Origin: Pseudomonas sp. URIL14HWK12:I12
GTDB lineage: Bacteria > Pseudomonadota > Gammaproteobacteria > Pseudomonadales > Pseudomonadaceae
Assembly (NCBI RefSeq): GCF_003097135.1
Contig: NZ_QEQL01000001.1
Span: 1,302,001-1,366,000, forward strand
Reading direction: 5' to 3'
DNA: 64,000 nucleotides
The notes under the pieces were generated by a model, which was given only the letters and a program-made list of their open reading frames with translations, made no database searches and was not told the origin of the DNA. Positions 27,048-36,933 of this stretch are shown one piece after another; position 1 is the stretch's first letter; each line of letters opens with the position of its first letter. Position numbers and translations under genes: made by a program.

Positions 27048-28724
27048 ATGACCGACGCCACTCGCCATCGCTCCATTACCATCCGCTCGCCACGCGGCAC
27101 GCAGCTCAACGCCAGAAGCTGGCTCACAGAAGCGCCTTTGCGGATGCTGATGAACAACCTCGACCCTGAGGTTGCGGAAAACCCCGAAGCGCTAGTGGTG
27201 TATGGCGGTATTGGCCGGGCGGCGCGCAATTGGGAGTGCTATGACGCCATCGTTGCCAGCCTCAAGGCATTGGGCGATGACGAAACCCTACTGGTGCAAT
27301 CAGGCAAACCGGTGGGGGTTTTCAAAACCCACAGCAATGCCCCCCGCGTACTGATTGCCAACTCCAACCTGGTGCCACACTGGGCCACCTGGGAACACTT
27401 CAACGAGCTGGACGCCAAAGGCTTGGCCATGTACGGCCAGATGACGGCAGGCAGCTGGATCTACATCGGCAGCCAGGGCATTGTGCAGGGCACGTACGAA
27501 ACCTTCGTCGAGGCAGGCCGCCAGCACTATGAAGGCAACCTGCGCGGGCGTTGGGTGCTAACTGCGGGGCTGGGCGGCATGGGCGGGGCGCAGCCACTGG
27601 CGGCCACCCTGGCTGGCGCCTGTTCGCTGAACATCGAATGCCAGCAGAGCCGCATCGATTTCCGCCTGAAAACCCGCTATGTCGACGAGCAGGCCAAAGA
27701 CCTGGACGACGCCTTGGCGCGCCTGGATAAGTACACCGCCGAAGGCCGTGCGGTGTCCATCGCGCTGTTGGGCAACGCCGCACAGGTGCTGCCTGAGCTG
27801 GTGCGCCGTGGCGTGCGCCCGGACATGGTCACCGACCAGACCAGCGCCCACGACCCGCTCAACGGCTACCTGCCCGCCGGCTGGAGTTGGGAAGAGTACC
27901 GCGCCCGTGCCCTGAGCGAGCCCGCAGCGGTGGTGAAGGCGGCCAAGGCCTCGATGGCCGAGCACGTGCGCGCCATGCTCGACTTCCAGCGCCAGGGCGT
28001 GCCCACCTTTGATTACGGCAATAACATTCGCCAAATGGCCAAGGACGAAGGCGTTACCGATGCCTTCAACTTCCCTGGCTTCGTGCCCGCCTACATTCGA
28101 CCGTTGTTCTGCCGAGGCATCGGGCCCTTCCGCTGGGCCGCCCTTTCCGGCGAGGCCGAAGATATCTACCGCACCGACGCCAAGGTCAAGGAGCTGATCC
28201 CCGACGATGCGCACCTGCACAACTGGCTGGACATGGCCCGTGAGCGCATCGCCTTCCAGGGCCTGCCGGCGCGTATCTGCTGGGTGGGCCTGGGCCTGCG
28301 TGCCAAGCTGGGCCTGGCCTTCAACGAGATGGTGCGCACCGGCGAGCTGAGCGCACCTATCGTGATCGGCCGTGACCACCTGGACTCCGGTTCGGTAGCG
28401 AGCCCCAACCGCGAGACCGAAGCCATGCGCGACGGCTCCGATGCCGTTTCCGATTGGCCGCTGCTCAATGCCTTGCTCAATACCGCCAGCGGTGCGACCT
28501 GGGTGTCGCTGCACCACGGCGGCGGCGTTGGCATGGGTTTCTCGCAGCATTCGGGCATGGTGATCGTGTGCGATGGGACCGACGAGGCTGCCGAACGCAT
28601 CGCCCGCGTGTTGACCAACGACCCCGCCACCGGGGTGATGCGCCATGCCGACGCCGGCTACGACATCGCCATCGAGTGTGCCCGCGAGCAGGGCCTGAAC
28701 CTGCCGATGATTACCGGCCGTTGA
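27048..28724 (+). CDS. hutU: Urocanate hydratase
   Basis: A 558-residue urocanase of full length. [17 protein letters not shown], the NAD-binding [14 protein letters not shown] and the active-site segment [15 protein letters not shown] with its conserved cysteine are all present. It converts urocanate to imidazolone propionate in the cytoplasm using tightly bound NAD. The ATG at 27048 follows GCAGGA; a longer frame beginning at 27000 would start inside the operator and is rejected. It heads the hutU-permease-hutI-hutG operon. Confidence 0.93.
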   Translation: MTDATRHRSITIRSPRGTQLNARSWLTEAPLRMLMNNLDPEVAENPEALVVYGGIGRAARNWECYDAIVASLKALGDDETLLVQSGKPVGVFKTHSNAPRVLIANSNLVPHWATWEHFNELDAKGLAMYGQMTAGSWIYIGSQGIVQGTYETFVEAGRQHYEGNLRGRWVLTAGLGGMGGAQPLAATLAGACSLNIECQQSRIDFRLKTRYVDEQAKDLDDALARLDKYTAEGRAVSIALLGNAAQVLPELVRRGVRPDMVTDQTSAHDPLNGYLPAGWSWEEYRARALSEPAAVVKAAKASMAEHVRAMLDFQRQGVPTFDYGNNIRQMAKDEGVTDAFNFPGFVPAYIRPLFCRGIGPFRWAALSGEAEDIYRTDAKVKELIPDDAHLHNWLDMARERIAFQGLPARICWVGLGLRAKLGLAFNEMVRTGELSAPIVIGRDHLDSGSVASPNRETEAMRDGSDAVSDWPLLNALLNTASGATWVSLHHGGGVGMGFSQHSGMVIVCDGTDEAAERIARVLTNDPATGVMRHADAGYDIAIECAREQGLNLPMITGR

Positions 28725-28834
28725 GCCCAATGCCTTACGCGCGGCGGTGTTTCGCCTGACGGCGCCTGCTGCGTTTGCCGGCCCTCCCCCCGTGATCGAC
28801 CAAGCGCGGGGGTTCGCCCTGGTGCAGGTGACCT

Positions 28835-30247
28835 ATGTCCGACTCCCCCGCTTCGCCCCGCTCCCTCCTGATCGAGCAGCGCTCGATCGATTACATTCCC
28901 CAGGCCGAGCGCCATGGGCGGCTGTATAGCCAGTTTACGCTGTGGCTCGGCGCCAACCTGCAGATCACCGCCATTGTCACCGGTGCCCTCGCCGTGGTGC
29001 TGGGCGGGGATGTCTACTGGTCGCTCTGGGGCCTGCTGCTGGGGCAACTGCTGGGCGGCGCGGTGATGGCGTTGCATGCTGCGCAAGGGCCACAGCTGGG
29101 CCTGCCACAGATGATCTCCAGCCGCGTGCAGTTCGGTGTGCAGGGCGCGGCCATACCCCTGGTGCTGGTATGCCTGATGTACCTGGGTTTCACGGCCACC
29201 GGCACAGTGCTGTCCGGGCAGGCGCTGGGGCAGTTGTTCGGGGTGAGCCACAGCGCCGGCATCCTGCTGTTCGCTGCCGTCATCGTAGGCGTGACCGTGC
29301 TGGGGTATCGAGCCATTCACCTGCTGGGGCGGGTCGCTAGCGTGCTCGGAGTCATCGCTTTCTGTTATCTGTTCAGCCGCGTATTGAGCACTGGGGATGT
29401 ACCGGCACTGTTGCAGATTCGCCACTTCAGCTGGAGCGGCTTCCTGTTGGCCGTATCGCTGGCCGCCTCCTGGCAGATCGCCTACGGCCCCTACGTTGCG
29501 GACTACTCGCGCTACCTGCCCGCCGGCACTTCATCGATCAAGACGTTCCTGGCAGTGGGCGCTGGGTCAGTGCTGGGTGCGCAGGCGGCGATGATTCTCG
29601 GGGTATTCGCCGCGGCCATGGCCGGTGGGCAATTCATGGGCCACGAGGTGGCCTTCATTGTCGGCTTGGGGGGCACTGGCGCGGCCGCAGCGCTGCTGTA
29701 TTTCTCCATCGCCTTCGGCAAGGTGACCATCTCTACGCTCAATTCCTACGGCAGCTTCATGTGCATCGCGACCCTGATCAGCGGCTTTGGCGGCGAGCTC
29801 AGGGTCAGCCCGCGGCAGCGGCTGCTGTTCGTGCTCGGCATCGTCGGCACCGCTACGCTGATCGCACTGCTGGGGCAAGGCGCGTTCCTGCTTGCGTTCA
29901 AGTCGTTCATTCTTTTCCTGCTGACCTTTTTCACGCCGTGGAGCGCGATCAACCTGGTCCATTACTACGGCATCTCCCATGATCGCTGCGACCTCCAGGC
30001 GCTGGCCGACCCCAATGGCCGCTACGGCCGCTGGAACCGAACCGGGCTGGCCGTCTATGCATTCGGTGTGCTGGTGCAGCTGCCGTTCCTGTCGACCAAG
30101 CTTTTCACCGGGCCACTGGTGGCCGTGCTGGGCGGCGTCGACATCTCCTGGATCATCGGACTGGTGCTGCCGGCGCTGCTTTACTGGCTGCTCGCCAGGC
30201 GCCGCGTGGCGCAGCCGATTCACTACCCTGACGAGGGCACTCAATGA
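28835..30247 (+). CDS. NCS1-family permease in the hut operon
   Basis: A 470-residue inner-membrane permease of the nucleobase:cation symporter-1 family (CodB-like), about 12 spans. [33 protein letters not shown], the [13 protein letters not shown] segment and [13 protein letters not shown] are family signatures. Its place between hutU and hutI suggests it imports urocanate or a related imidazole; this is an inference. AGGTGA precedes the ATG, and the stop overlaps hutI by 4 bases. It is paralogous to the permease at 61694-63100. Confidence 0.83.
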   Translation: MSDSPASPRSLLIEQRSIDYIPQAERHGRLYSQFTLWLGANLQITAIVTGALAVVLGGDVYWSLWGLLLGQLLGGAVMALHAAQGPQLGLPQMISSRVQFGVQGAAIPLVLVCLMYLGFTATGTVLSGQALGQLFGVSHSAGILLFAAVIVGVTVLGYRAIHLLGRVASVLGVIAFCYLFSRVLSTGDVPALLQIRHFSWSGFLLAVSLAASWQIAYGPYVADYSRYLPAGTSSIKTFLAVGAGSVLGAQAAMILGVFAAAMAGGQFMGHEVAFIVGLGGTGAAAALLYFSIAFGKVTISTLNSYGSFMCIATLISGFGGELRVSPRQRLLFVLGIVGTATLIALLGQGAFLLAFKSFILFLLTFFTPWSAINLVHYYGISHDRCDLQALADPNGRYGRWNRTGLAVYAFGVLVQLPFLSTKLFTGPLVAVLGGVDISWIIGLVLPALLYWLLARRRVAQPIHYPDEGTQ

Positions 30248-31449
30248 AACTCTGGTACAACTGCCACGCCGCCACGATGGCTGGCGGTGCCTACAGCATC
30301 GTCGAGAATGCTGCGTTACTGGTCGACGGCGAACGCCTGCACTGGGTCGGCCCCCTGGCCGAGTTGCCAAGCACCCCCATCAGCGAGCGGCATGATCTGG
30401 CCGGGGCCTGGGTGACGCCCGGCCTGATCGACTGCCACACTCATCTGGTTTTCGGGGGTGATCGCAGCGGCGAGTTCGAACAGCGCCTGCAAGGTGTGAG
30501 CTACGCGCAGATCGCCGCCGCCGGTGGCGGTATCGCCAGCAGCGTGCGTGCGACGCGGGCCGCGAGCGAGGCTGAGCTGCTCGAAAGCGCCTTGCGCCGG
30601 GCGAGGCCGCTATTGGCCGAGGGCGTCACCGTGCTGGAGGTGAAATCCGGCTACGGCCTGGACCTGGCCAGCGAACGCAAGATGTTGCGGGTAGCCCGGC
30701 GCCTGGGCGAAGTGTTGCCGGTCACGGTACGCACCACTTGCCTGGCAGCGCATGCCCTGCCCCCGGAGTTCGCCGGGCGGCCGGATGATTACATCGCCGC
30801 AATCTGCGAAGACTGGCTGCCGCAATTGGCCACCGAGGGGTTGGTCGACGCCGTTGATGCCTTCTGCGAACACCTGGCGTTTTCACCCGCGCAGGTGGAA
30901 CGAATCTTCCAAGCCGCGACCCGCCTTGGCCTGCCGGTGAAGCTGCATGCCGAGCAGTTGTCGGTGCAGCACGGTGCGGCCCTCGCAGCCCGGTATGGCG
31001 CGCTGTCGGCTGACCATCTGGAATACCTGGTCGAGGAAGATGTAGAAGCCATGGCAGAAGCAGGCACGGTTGCCGTGCTGCTGCCGGGGGCCTTCTTGAC
31101 CTTGCGGGAGACGAAGCTGCCGCCGGTGGCCTCCTTGCGTGCCCGCGGCGTGCCCATCGCGTTGGCGACCGATGCCAACCCCGGCACCTCGCCCGTGCTG
31201 TCGCTGCGGCTGATGCTGAACCTGGGCTGCACCCTGTTCGGCCTTACACCCCAGGAGGCGCTTGCTGGCGCCACTCTCCATGCCGCACGGGCGCTCGGCC
31301 TGGCCGACCACTACGGCAGCCTGGAGGCAGGCAAGTACGCCGACTTCGTGGCTTGGGACATCAACCGCCCAGCCGAGCTCGCCTATTGGCTCGGCGGGCA
31401 ACTTCATACCCGCATTTTCCGCCATGGCAAGGAGCTCGCCCATGTCTGA
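30244..31449 (+). CDS. hutI: Imidazolonepropionase
   Basis: A 401-residue amidohydrolase. The metal-binding HxH is in [19 protein letters not shown], a third histidine in KLHAEQLS, and the later aspartate in [12 protein letters not shown]. It opens the imidazolone ring to N-formimino-L-glutamate. The order NCS1-hutI-hutG with overlapping ends (4 and 8 bases) indicates translational coupling. Confidence 0.92.
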   Translation: MKLWYNCHAATMAGGAYSIVENAALLVDGERLHWVGPLAELPSTPISERHDLAGAWVTPGLIDCHTHLVFGGDRSGEFEQRLQGVSYAQIAAAGGGIASSVRATRAASEAELLESALRRARPLLAEGVTVLEVKSGYGLDLASERKMLRVARRLGEVLPVTVRTTCLAAHALPPEFAGRPDDYIAAICEDWLPQLATEGLVDAVDAFCEHLAFSPAQVERIFQAATRLGLPVKLHAEQLSVQHGAALAARYGALSADHLEYLVEEDVEAMAEAGTVAVLLPGAFLTLRETKLPPVASLRARGVPIALATDANPGTSPVLSLRLMLNLGCTLFGLTPQEALAGATLHAARALGLADHYGSLEAGKYADFVAWDINRPAELAYWLGGQLHTRIFRHGKELAHV

Positions 31450-32245
31450 TGCCCTGCGTTTCACCAAAGGCCGCGTGCCGCTTCTGATCAGCATGCCGCA
31501 CCCCGGCACGCGCCTGACCCCGGCGGTCGAGCGCGGCCTGGTTGCTGCTGGCCACGCCCTGCCAGACACCGACTGGCACATTCCGCAGCTGTACGGCATG
31601 GCCACCGAGCTGGGCGCCAGTTGCCTGGAAGCCACCTATTCTCGCTATGTGGTGGACCTGAACCGGCCAGCCGATGATGTGCCGCTCTACAGTGGCGCTA
31701 CCACGGGGCTGTTCACCGAGGTGCTGTTCGACGGCAGCCCGCTGTTTCAGAAAGGCAAGGCGCCGGGGGCCGAGGCCCGCCAGCAGGCATTGTCAGAGAT
31801 CTGGCAGCCTTACCACCACGCCCTGGTGCAAGAGCTGAAGCGCCTGCGCGAGACGTTCGGTTACGCCTTGCTGTGGGATGCTCACTCGATTTGCTCGCGG
31901 GTGCCGCGGCTGTTCGAAGGGCAACTGCCGGACTTGAATTTCGGCACGTTCGAAGGCGCCAGCTGCGATCCGGAACTGGCCGGCCGGCTCAAGGCCGTGG
32001 CGGCCGACCAACAGGGGCTGACCTACGTGTTCAACGGCCGTTTCAAAGGGGGTTACATTACCCGCCAGTACGGCGTACCAGGCGAACACGTTCATGCCGT
32101 GCAACTGGAGCTGGCGCAGCGCACCTACATGGACGAAGCGCCACCGTTCAGCTACCGCAAGGACTTGGCCGCGCCGACCCAGGCCGTGCTGCGACGATTA
32201 CTGGAAACCACCCTGGCGTGGGGCCGGGAGCGTTACGGGCGGTGA
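31442..32245 (+). CDS. hutG: N-formylglutamate deformylase
   Basis: A 267-residue HutG of the formylglutamate amidohydrolase family ([22 protein letters not shown] and [17 protein letters not shown]). It hydrolyses N-formylglutamate to glutamate and formate, so it works together with HutF in the five-step route found in Pseudomonas. The start overlaps the hutI end by 8 bases. A stem lies between it and the convergent hutF. Confidence 0.9.
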   Translation: MSDALRFTKGRVPLLISMPHPGTRLTPAVERGLVAAGHALPDTDWHIPQLYGMATELGASCLEATYSRYVVDLNRPADDVPLYSGATTGLFTEVLFDGSPLFQKGKAPGAEARQQALSEIWQPYHHALVQELKRLRETFGYALLWDAHSICSRVPRLFEGQLPDLNFGTFEGASCDPELAGRLKAVAADQQGLTYVFNGRFKGGYITRQYGVPGEHVHAVQLELAQRTYMDEAPPFSYRKDLAAPTQAVLRRLLETTLAWGRERYGR

Positions 32246-32253
32246 TCACGCCA

Positions 32254-32277
32254 CTGCCCCGGCATGTGCCAGGGCAG
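32254..32277. terminator. Stem-loop between convergent hutG and hutF
   Basis: CTGCCC-C-GGCA-TG-TGCC-A-GGGCAG can fold into a 10-bp stem with one mismatch and a tight 2-base apex, in the 37-base gap between two convergent stops. There is no T-run on either side; it may act as a bidirectional end or RNA stabiliser. Confidence 0.45.
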
Positions 32278-32282
32278 CCGCA

Positions 32283-33641
32283 TCAGGCCAGCAGGGTTTT
32301 CAGGACACGGCTGAAGTCCGCCGCACTGGCGGCTTCATCGCGGTGGTGGCCGTCCCGCACTACCCAGCGGCCCCCAACCATCACATCACGCACTTGGTGG
32401 TCGCCCCCGGCGAACAGCCAGCGATTGAGCACTGACTCGGCCGGCGCGGTGTGCAGATAGGGGTCGGCACCGTCGAGTACCAGCCAGTCGGCGCGTTGAC
32501 CGACACTCAATGCACCCACCGCCTGGCCCAGTGCCGCGGCACCGCCGCGCAGGGCCTGCTCGTAGAGGTGCTGGCCTACATTGCGCTGGTGCGCAGTTAC
32601 CAAGCGGTTGCGCTGCTGGTCACGCAGCCGCTGGCCGTACTCCAGCCAGCGCAGCTCTTCGGCCGGGCTGACGCTGACGTGGCTGTCCGACCCGATGCCG
32701 AAGCGCCCGCCGGCGGCCAGGAAATCCGTTGCCGGAAACAACCCATCGCCCAGGTTAGCCTCGGTGGTCAGGCAAAGGCCCGCCACCGCCTGGCTGCGCG
32801 CCATCAACGCTACCTCATGGGGCTGGGCATGGGTGGCATGCACCAGGCACCAGCGCTGATCCACCGGCACGTGCTCGTAAAGCCACTCGATCGGCCGCCG
32901 GCCACTCCAGGCCAGGCAGTCATCGACCTCCTTCTGCTGCTCTGCGATGTGGATATGCACCGGCCACTGCGTATCGGTAGCACCCAGCACCGTGGTGAGC
33001 TGCTCGGCACTGACGGCCCGAAGGGAGTGAAAGCACAAGCCAAGGCGCTGGCTGGGGTCGAGCGTGGCCGCCAGCTCTGGCAGCAGCGACAGGTAGCTGT
33101 CGGTGCTGTTGATGAAGCGGCGTTGGCCCTCGTTGGGTAGGGCGGCGCCGAAGCCGCTGTAGCTGTAGAGCACAGGAAGCAGCGTCAGGCCGATGCCGGC
33201 GCTGCGGGCGGCCTCGGCGATGCGGCCGCCCAACTCGGCCGGGGCCGCATAGGGCCGGCCATCACGATCGTTGTGCACGTAGTGGAATTCGGCCACGGAG
33301 GTATAGCCGGCCTTGAGCATCTCGATGTAGAGCTGCCGGGCAACTGCCTGAAGCTGCTCCGGCTCCAGCCTGCCGACCATGCGGTACATCAGGTCGCGCC
33401 ACGTCCAGAAACTGTCCTGGGTTGGGCCAGCCACCTCGGCGAGGCCGGCCATCACACGCTGGAACGCATGGGAGTGCAGGTTGGGCATCCCGGGCAGCAC
33501 AGGCCCTTGCAGACGTTCGGCCCCAGCCGGCGTGCCGCCGGGCTGTACGCTGCTCAGATATCCGCGCTCATCGAGCTCGAATCGAACATTTTCGGCCCAC
33601 CCTTGGGGCAGTAGCGCCCGTGCAGCGAAGAAAATCGGCAT
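32283..33641 (-). CDS. hutF: Formimidoylglutamate deiminase
   Basis: A 452-residue amidohydrolase. The metal site is in GMPNLHSHAFQRVMAG, with further ligands in HIHIAEQQKEV and the GIGSDSHVSVSPAEELRWLE segment. HutF deiminates N-formiminoglutamate to N-formylglutamate and ammonia. The ATG at 33641 (MPIFFAARALLPQGW) gives the family length; an ATG at 33653 and frames further upstream run into the HutC operator. It is transcribed towards hutG and away from hutC. Confidence 0.9.
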   Translation of the reverse strand: MPIFFAARALLPQGWAENVRFELDERGYLSSVQPGGTPAGAERLQGPVLPGMPNLHSHAFQRVMAGLAEVAGPTQDSFWTWRDLMYRMVGRLEPEQLQAVARQLYIEMLKAGYTSVAEFHYVHNDRDGRPYAAPAELGGRIAEAARSAGIGLTLLPVLYSYSGFGAALPNEGQRRFINSTDSYLSLLPELAATLDPSQRLGLCFHSLRAVSAEQLTTVLGATDTQWPVHIHIAEQQKEVDDCLAWSGRRPIEWLYEHVPVDQRWCLVHATHAQPHEVALMARSQAVAGLCLTTEANLGDGLFPATDFLAAGGRFGIGSDSHVSVSPAEELRWLEYGQRLRDQQRNRLVTAHQRNVGQHLYEQALRGGAAALGQAVGALSVGQRADWLVLDGADPYLHTAPAESVLNRWLFAGGDHQVRDVMVGGRWVVRDGHHRDEAASAADFSRVLKTLLA

Positions 33642-33666
33642 AATCCCAACCATGCAGGTCCCGTTG

Positions 33667-33682
33667 ATATGTATATACATAT
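33667..33682. promoter_or_regulatory. HutC operator between hutF and hutC
   Basis: ATATGTATATACATAT is a 16-base perfect palindrome containing the TGTATATACA core, 25 bases upstream of hutF and 52 bases upstream of hutC. It overlaps the TATACA (33680-33685) proposed as -35 of a hutC promoter with TAAACT (33703-33708, 17-base spacing). It can therefore repress hutF and autoregulate hutC. Confidence 0.7.
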
Positions 33683-33734
33683 ACAGACGTAGCTGGGTGC
33701 CGTAAACTGAATTCAGTCTTCCGAGAGGCTTTCC

Positions 33735-34475
33735 ATGCCATCATCGCCAATCAGCTCTCCACCGCCCAATGGCGCGCCAGCGCCGTTCTACGAGCAGGTG
33801 AAGCAGCTCATCCTCAGCCAGATCCACTCTGGCGCCTGGCCACCCCATCAGAAGATACCGTCCGAAGCCGAGCTGGTGGCTCAGCTGGGCTTCAGCCGCA
33901 TGACCGTGCACCGCGCGCTGCGTGAGCTCACCAGCGATGGCTTGCTGGTACGAATGCAGGGCGTGGGCACCTTCGTCGCTGAGCCCAAAGGGCAGGCCGC
34001 CCTGTTCGAGGTGCATAACATTGCCGACGAGATCGCCTCGCGTGGCCATGAGCACCGCCTCGAAGTCATCTGGCTGAAAAATGAAACAGCCAATGGGGAA
34101 CAATCGGTCGCGTTGGGCGTGCGCGAAGGGCAACCGGTGTTTCACTCGCTGATCGTACATTTCGAAAATGACGTGCCCGTGCAGATCGAGGACCGCTACG
34201 TCAACCCCGCCGTCGCGCCCCATTACCTCGAGCAGGATTTCACGCTCGAAACCCCCTACCTCTACCTGAACCGGCTCGCCCCCTTGACCGAAGGCGAGCA
34301 TGTGGTCGAGGCGGTGCTGCCCACGCGCGAGGAACAGCAGTTGCTCGACATCCCCGCTCAGGAACCCTGCCTGATGATTCGCCGCCGTACCTGGTCGGGC
34401 CGCCGCGCGGTGACCAGCGCCCGCTTACTATACCCCGGTAGCCGCTACCGGCTAGAAGGCCATTTCGGCTCATGA
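33735..34475 (+). CDS. hutC: Histidine utilization repressor HutC (GntR family)
   Basis: A 246-residue GntR/HutC-subfamily repressor. The winged HTH (about residues 10-80, PFYEQVKQLILSQIHSGAWP and GFSRMTVHRALRELTSDG) is followed by a UTRA ligand domain (ALGVREGQPVFHSLIVHFEN). HutC releases DNA on binding urocanate. GAGAGG precedes the ATG. Three TGTAYATACA-type sites in this locus are natural targets. Overlap with hutD by 4 bases. Confidence 0.92.
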   Translation: MPSSPISSPPPNGAPAPFYEQVKQLILSQIHSGAWPPHQKIPSEAELVAQLGFSRMTVHRALRELTSDGLLVRMQGVGTFVAEPKGQAALFEVHNIADEIASRGHEHRLEVIWLKNETANGEQSVALGVREGQPVFHSLIVHFENDVPVQIEDRYVNPAVAPHYLEQDFTLETPYLYLNRLAPLTEGEHVVEAVLPTREEQQLLDIPAQEPCLMIRRRTWSGRRAVTSARLLYPGSRYRLEGHFGS

Positions 34476-35053
34476 GCACCTTTACGCGGTTACCGGCTTC
34501 GCTGCACCGGCGCATGCCCTGGCGTAATGGCCTGGGCACCACACTCGAAATCGCGCGGGATACCGCCGCCGACGACTGGGGCTGGCGGGTATCGCTGGCC
34601 GACGTTGCGCAATCGGGGGCGTTCTCTCCTTTCGCTGGCATGACACGCATCATCAGCGTGATCCAAGGCCCCGGTATGCGATTGGACGTGGGCGGCGTTT
34701 TGAGCCCTGCGTTGCATCGCTGGGAGGCGTTCACCTTCTCCGGCGATGCGCAGGTGCACTGCCAGTTGATCGGCGGGCCGATCCGCGATTTCAACCTGAT
34801 CTACCGCGCCGACCGTTATCGGGCAAGCCTGGACTGGTTGCAGGTTAAAGGCCAGTTACAGCTGAAGGACTCACAGGCCACGATGCTGTTCTGCGCCGAT
34901 GGGGCGCTGAGCCTGGAGGGTGATCGGCAGAACATGGCTGTAGGCACTTTGGACGCAGTGCTCATCCAGGGCAGCAATGGCCCGGTCAGTTTTTGCCTGG
35001 AGGGGAACGCCCAGGTTTGCCTCATCTCGCTTCAGCCAATCAGGGCAACCTGA
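34472..35053 (+). CDS. hutD: HutD family protein
   Basis: A 193-residue HutD (Ves/HutD bicupin family). MPWRNGLGTTLEIARD and the GPIRDFNLIYR block are typical. In Pseudomonas it is thought to moderate hut expression, perhaps by binding a pathway compound such as formylglutamate; its biochemical role is not settled. It is co-translated with hutC through an ATGA overlap. Confidence 0.88.
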   Translation: MSTFTRLPASLHRRMPWRNGLGTTLEIARDTAADDWGWRVSLADVAQSGAFSPFAGMTRIISVIQGPGMRLDVGGVLSPALHRWEAFTFSGDAQVHCQLIGGPIRDFNLIYRADRYRASLDWLQVKGQLQLKDSQATMLFCADGALSLEGDRQNMAVGTLDAVLIQGSNGPVSFCLEGNAQVCLISLQPIRAT

Positions 35054-35221
35054 AAGCGGTTACCAAACGTTACCAATGTAGCCAGATGCTGGGGCCCCAC
35101 CCGCCCCACACCGCACCAGCCCGGTGCACATGTGCGTGACGGCGCCTCGGCGTGAGGCAAAAATCTTTAAAAACAGCGTCTTGTTCTGCTTCAGGCCACG
35201 TAATCCCGTGTTAAACCGAAG

Positions 35222-35253
35222 TGGCCTTATATTTGCTTAAGCTTGTACATACA
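35222..35253 (+). promoter_or_regulatory. Sigma-54 promoter with HutC-like operator at the start site
   Basis: TGGC (35222-35225) and TTGC (35233-35236) are separated by 7 bases, exactly the -24/-12 arrangement of RpoN promoters. TGTACATACA (35244-35253), a one-base variant of the HutC core, covers the predicted start. An upstream dyad GCACC-N5-GGTGC (35113-35127) resembles an NtrC-type enhancer but with spacing one base short. The importer ATG is at 35305. The 250-base gap has no gene. Confidence 0.6.
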
Positions 35254-35304
35254 TGTGTGTGTAACCAAGAGCACTGGCATTTCTAAACGCACCGAGGAGC
35301 AACG

Positions 35305-36153
35305 ATGGGACAGACGCGACGTTTGAGTGCATTGGCAGCCGGCCTTGCCCTGCTGTTGTCGGGTGGCATAGTGCAGGCCAAGGAATGGACCAGTGTGAAG
35401 ATCGCCACCGAAGGCGCCTATGAACCCTGGAACCTCACCTTGCCAGGCGGCAAGCTGGGCGGCTTCGAGCCGGAGCTGATGGACATTCTCTGCCAGAGGA
35501 TGCAGCTCAAGTGCACCTATGCCGTACAGAACTGGGACGGCATGATTGCCAGCCTCAACGCTGGCAAGGTGGACGTGCTGATGGACGCCATCGTCATCAC
35601 TGACGAACGCAAGCAAGCCGTGGCGTTTTCCGTTCCCTACGCACGCACCCCGGCCAGCTTCGCTGCCTTGAAAGCCGACCTGCTGCCGGGCGAAACCGGG
35701 CCCAAAGGCGTCAGAACCCTGAGCACCCAAGCCAGTGACATCGCCGCTGGCGTCGCCGATCTGCAAAAAGCGCTGGCAGGCAAAACCATCGGTATTGCCT
35801 CCGGCACCGTCTACACAGGCTTCATCGACACCTATTTCGGCAAGGTCGCTACCGTCCGGGAATACACGACGTCTGCCGAAGCGGTACTGGACCTGACGGC
35901 CGGGCGCATCGATGCGGTGTTCGATGATGTGACGTTCCTGAACTCCATCATGACCCAACCAGGCAACCAGCAAGTAGCCTTCACCGGCCCTGAGCTGGCC
36001 GGGCCCATCTGGGGGGAAGGCGAGGCCCTGGCCTTCCGCCAGCGTGATCCGGAGCTCAAGGCCAAGTTCGACGAGGCGCTCAAGGCAGCCATCGCCGACG
36101 GTACGGTCAAGAAGCTCAGCGAAAAATGGTTCAAGGTCGACCTCACCCCCTGA
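35305..36153 (+). CDS. Polar-amino-acid ABC binding protein in hut locus
   Basis: A 282-residue family 3 (HisJ/LAO-type) periplasmic binding protein. Signal peptide MGQTRRLSALAAGLALLLSG ends near VQA. The mature part has IATEGAYEPWN, GFEPELMDILC, NWDGMIASLNAGKVDVLMDA and IGIASGTVY, the expected ligand cleft pattern. AGGAGC precedes the ATG. Location in a HutC/RpoN-controlled unit suggests histidine or urocanate as ligand, inferred from context. Confidence 0.85.
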   Translation: MGQTRRLSALAAGLALLLSGGIVQAKEWTSVKIATEGAYEPWNLTLPGGKLGGFEPELMDILCQRMQLKCTYAVQNWDGMIASLNAGKVDVLMDAIVITDERKQAVAFSVPYARTPASFAALKADLLPGETGPKGVRTLSTQASDIAAGVADLQKALAGKTIGIASGTVYTGFIDTYFGKVATVREYTTSAEAVLDLTAGRIDAVFDDVTFLNSIMTQPGNQQVAFTGPELAGPIWGEGEALAFRQRDPELKAKFDEALKAAIADGTVKKLSEKWFKVDLTP

Positions 36154-36207
36154 ACCGAGCCGGGGCGGCTACGGCCGCCTCGCCCTTTACCGCCTGTGGA
36201 TCGCCTG

Positions 36208-36930
36208 ATGAATGTTTTGACCCTACTGAGTTTCGGTGAGCATGGCTGGGGCCTGTCTCTGGTTGTCGCCATGGGTACCACCTTGCTCGTCACGCTCACC
36301 GCGCTGCTGATCGGCGCGCTGTTCGGCGGCCTCGTCGCCAGCGCCAAGCTATCGTCCCGCCGCTGGTTGCGGCTGTTGGGTGAAAGCTATTCGATCCTGT
36401 TTCGGGGGGTGCCCGAGCTGTTGATCATCTACCTGTTCTTCTTCGGCGGCGCCACCCTGTTCACTGCGATCGGCTATTGGTTCGGGGCCGGCGGCTACAT
36501 TGACCTGCCACCGTTCTGGGTGGGCGCGCTCACCGTGGGCCTGATCTCCGGCTCCTACCAGGCCGAGGTGTACCGCGGCGCTTACCTGGCGATCGCCCCA
36601 GGCGAGATTGAAGCCGGCCAGGCCATCGGCATGAGGCGGTCACTGCTGCTGCGGCGCGTGGTGATCCCGCTGGTGTGGCGCTTCGCACTGCCGGGCCTGG
36701 GCAACGTCTGGCAGATGAGCCTGAAAGACTCGGCGCTGGTATCGGTCATCGGCCTGGTGGAGCTGATGCGCGCCAGCCAGGTGGCCGCTGGCTCGACCCG
36801 CCAATACTTCACCTTCTACATCGTTGCCGGGCTGGGCTACCTGCTGCTGACGGGTATTTCGAGCCGCCTGTTCCAGATCGCCGAAGCCCGCGTGCAACGC
36901 ACCCGGTTGCCCCTGCAGCACGGAGCCTGA
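36208..36930 (+). CDS. Polar-amino-acid ABC permease (HisQ-like)
   Basis: A 240-residue HisM/HisQ-type permease with about five spans: MGTTLLVTLTALLIGALFGG, the YSILFRGVPELLIIYLFFF segment and the EAA loop EIEAGQAIGMRRSLLLRR. The ATG at 36208 is preferred; an in-frame GTG at 36196 is also possible. It lies 54 bases after the binding protein and 3 bases before the second permease. Confidence 0.83.
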   Translation: MNVLTLLSFGEHGWGLSLVVAMGTTLLVTLTALLIGALFGGLVASAKLSSRRWLRLLGESYSILFRGVPELLIIYLFFFGGATLFTAIGYWFGAGGYIDLPPFWVGALTVGLISGSYQAEVYRGAYLAIAPGEIEAGQAIGMRRSLLLRRVVIPLVWRFALPGLGNVWQMSLKDSALVSVIGLVELMRASQVAAGSTRQYFTFYIVAGLGYLLLTGISSRLFQIAEARVQRTRLPLQHGA

Positions 36931-36933
36931 CCC

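Noticed and set aside
27558..28730. 390-codon minus frame opposite hutU
   Set aside because: Antisense to a highly conserved enzyme, with no ribosome-binding site or recognisable domain.
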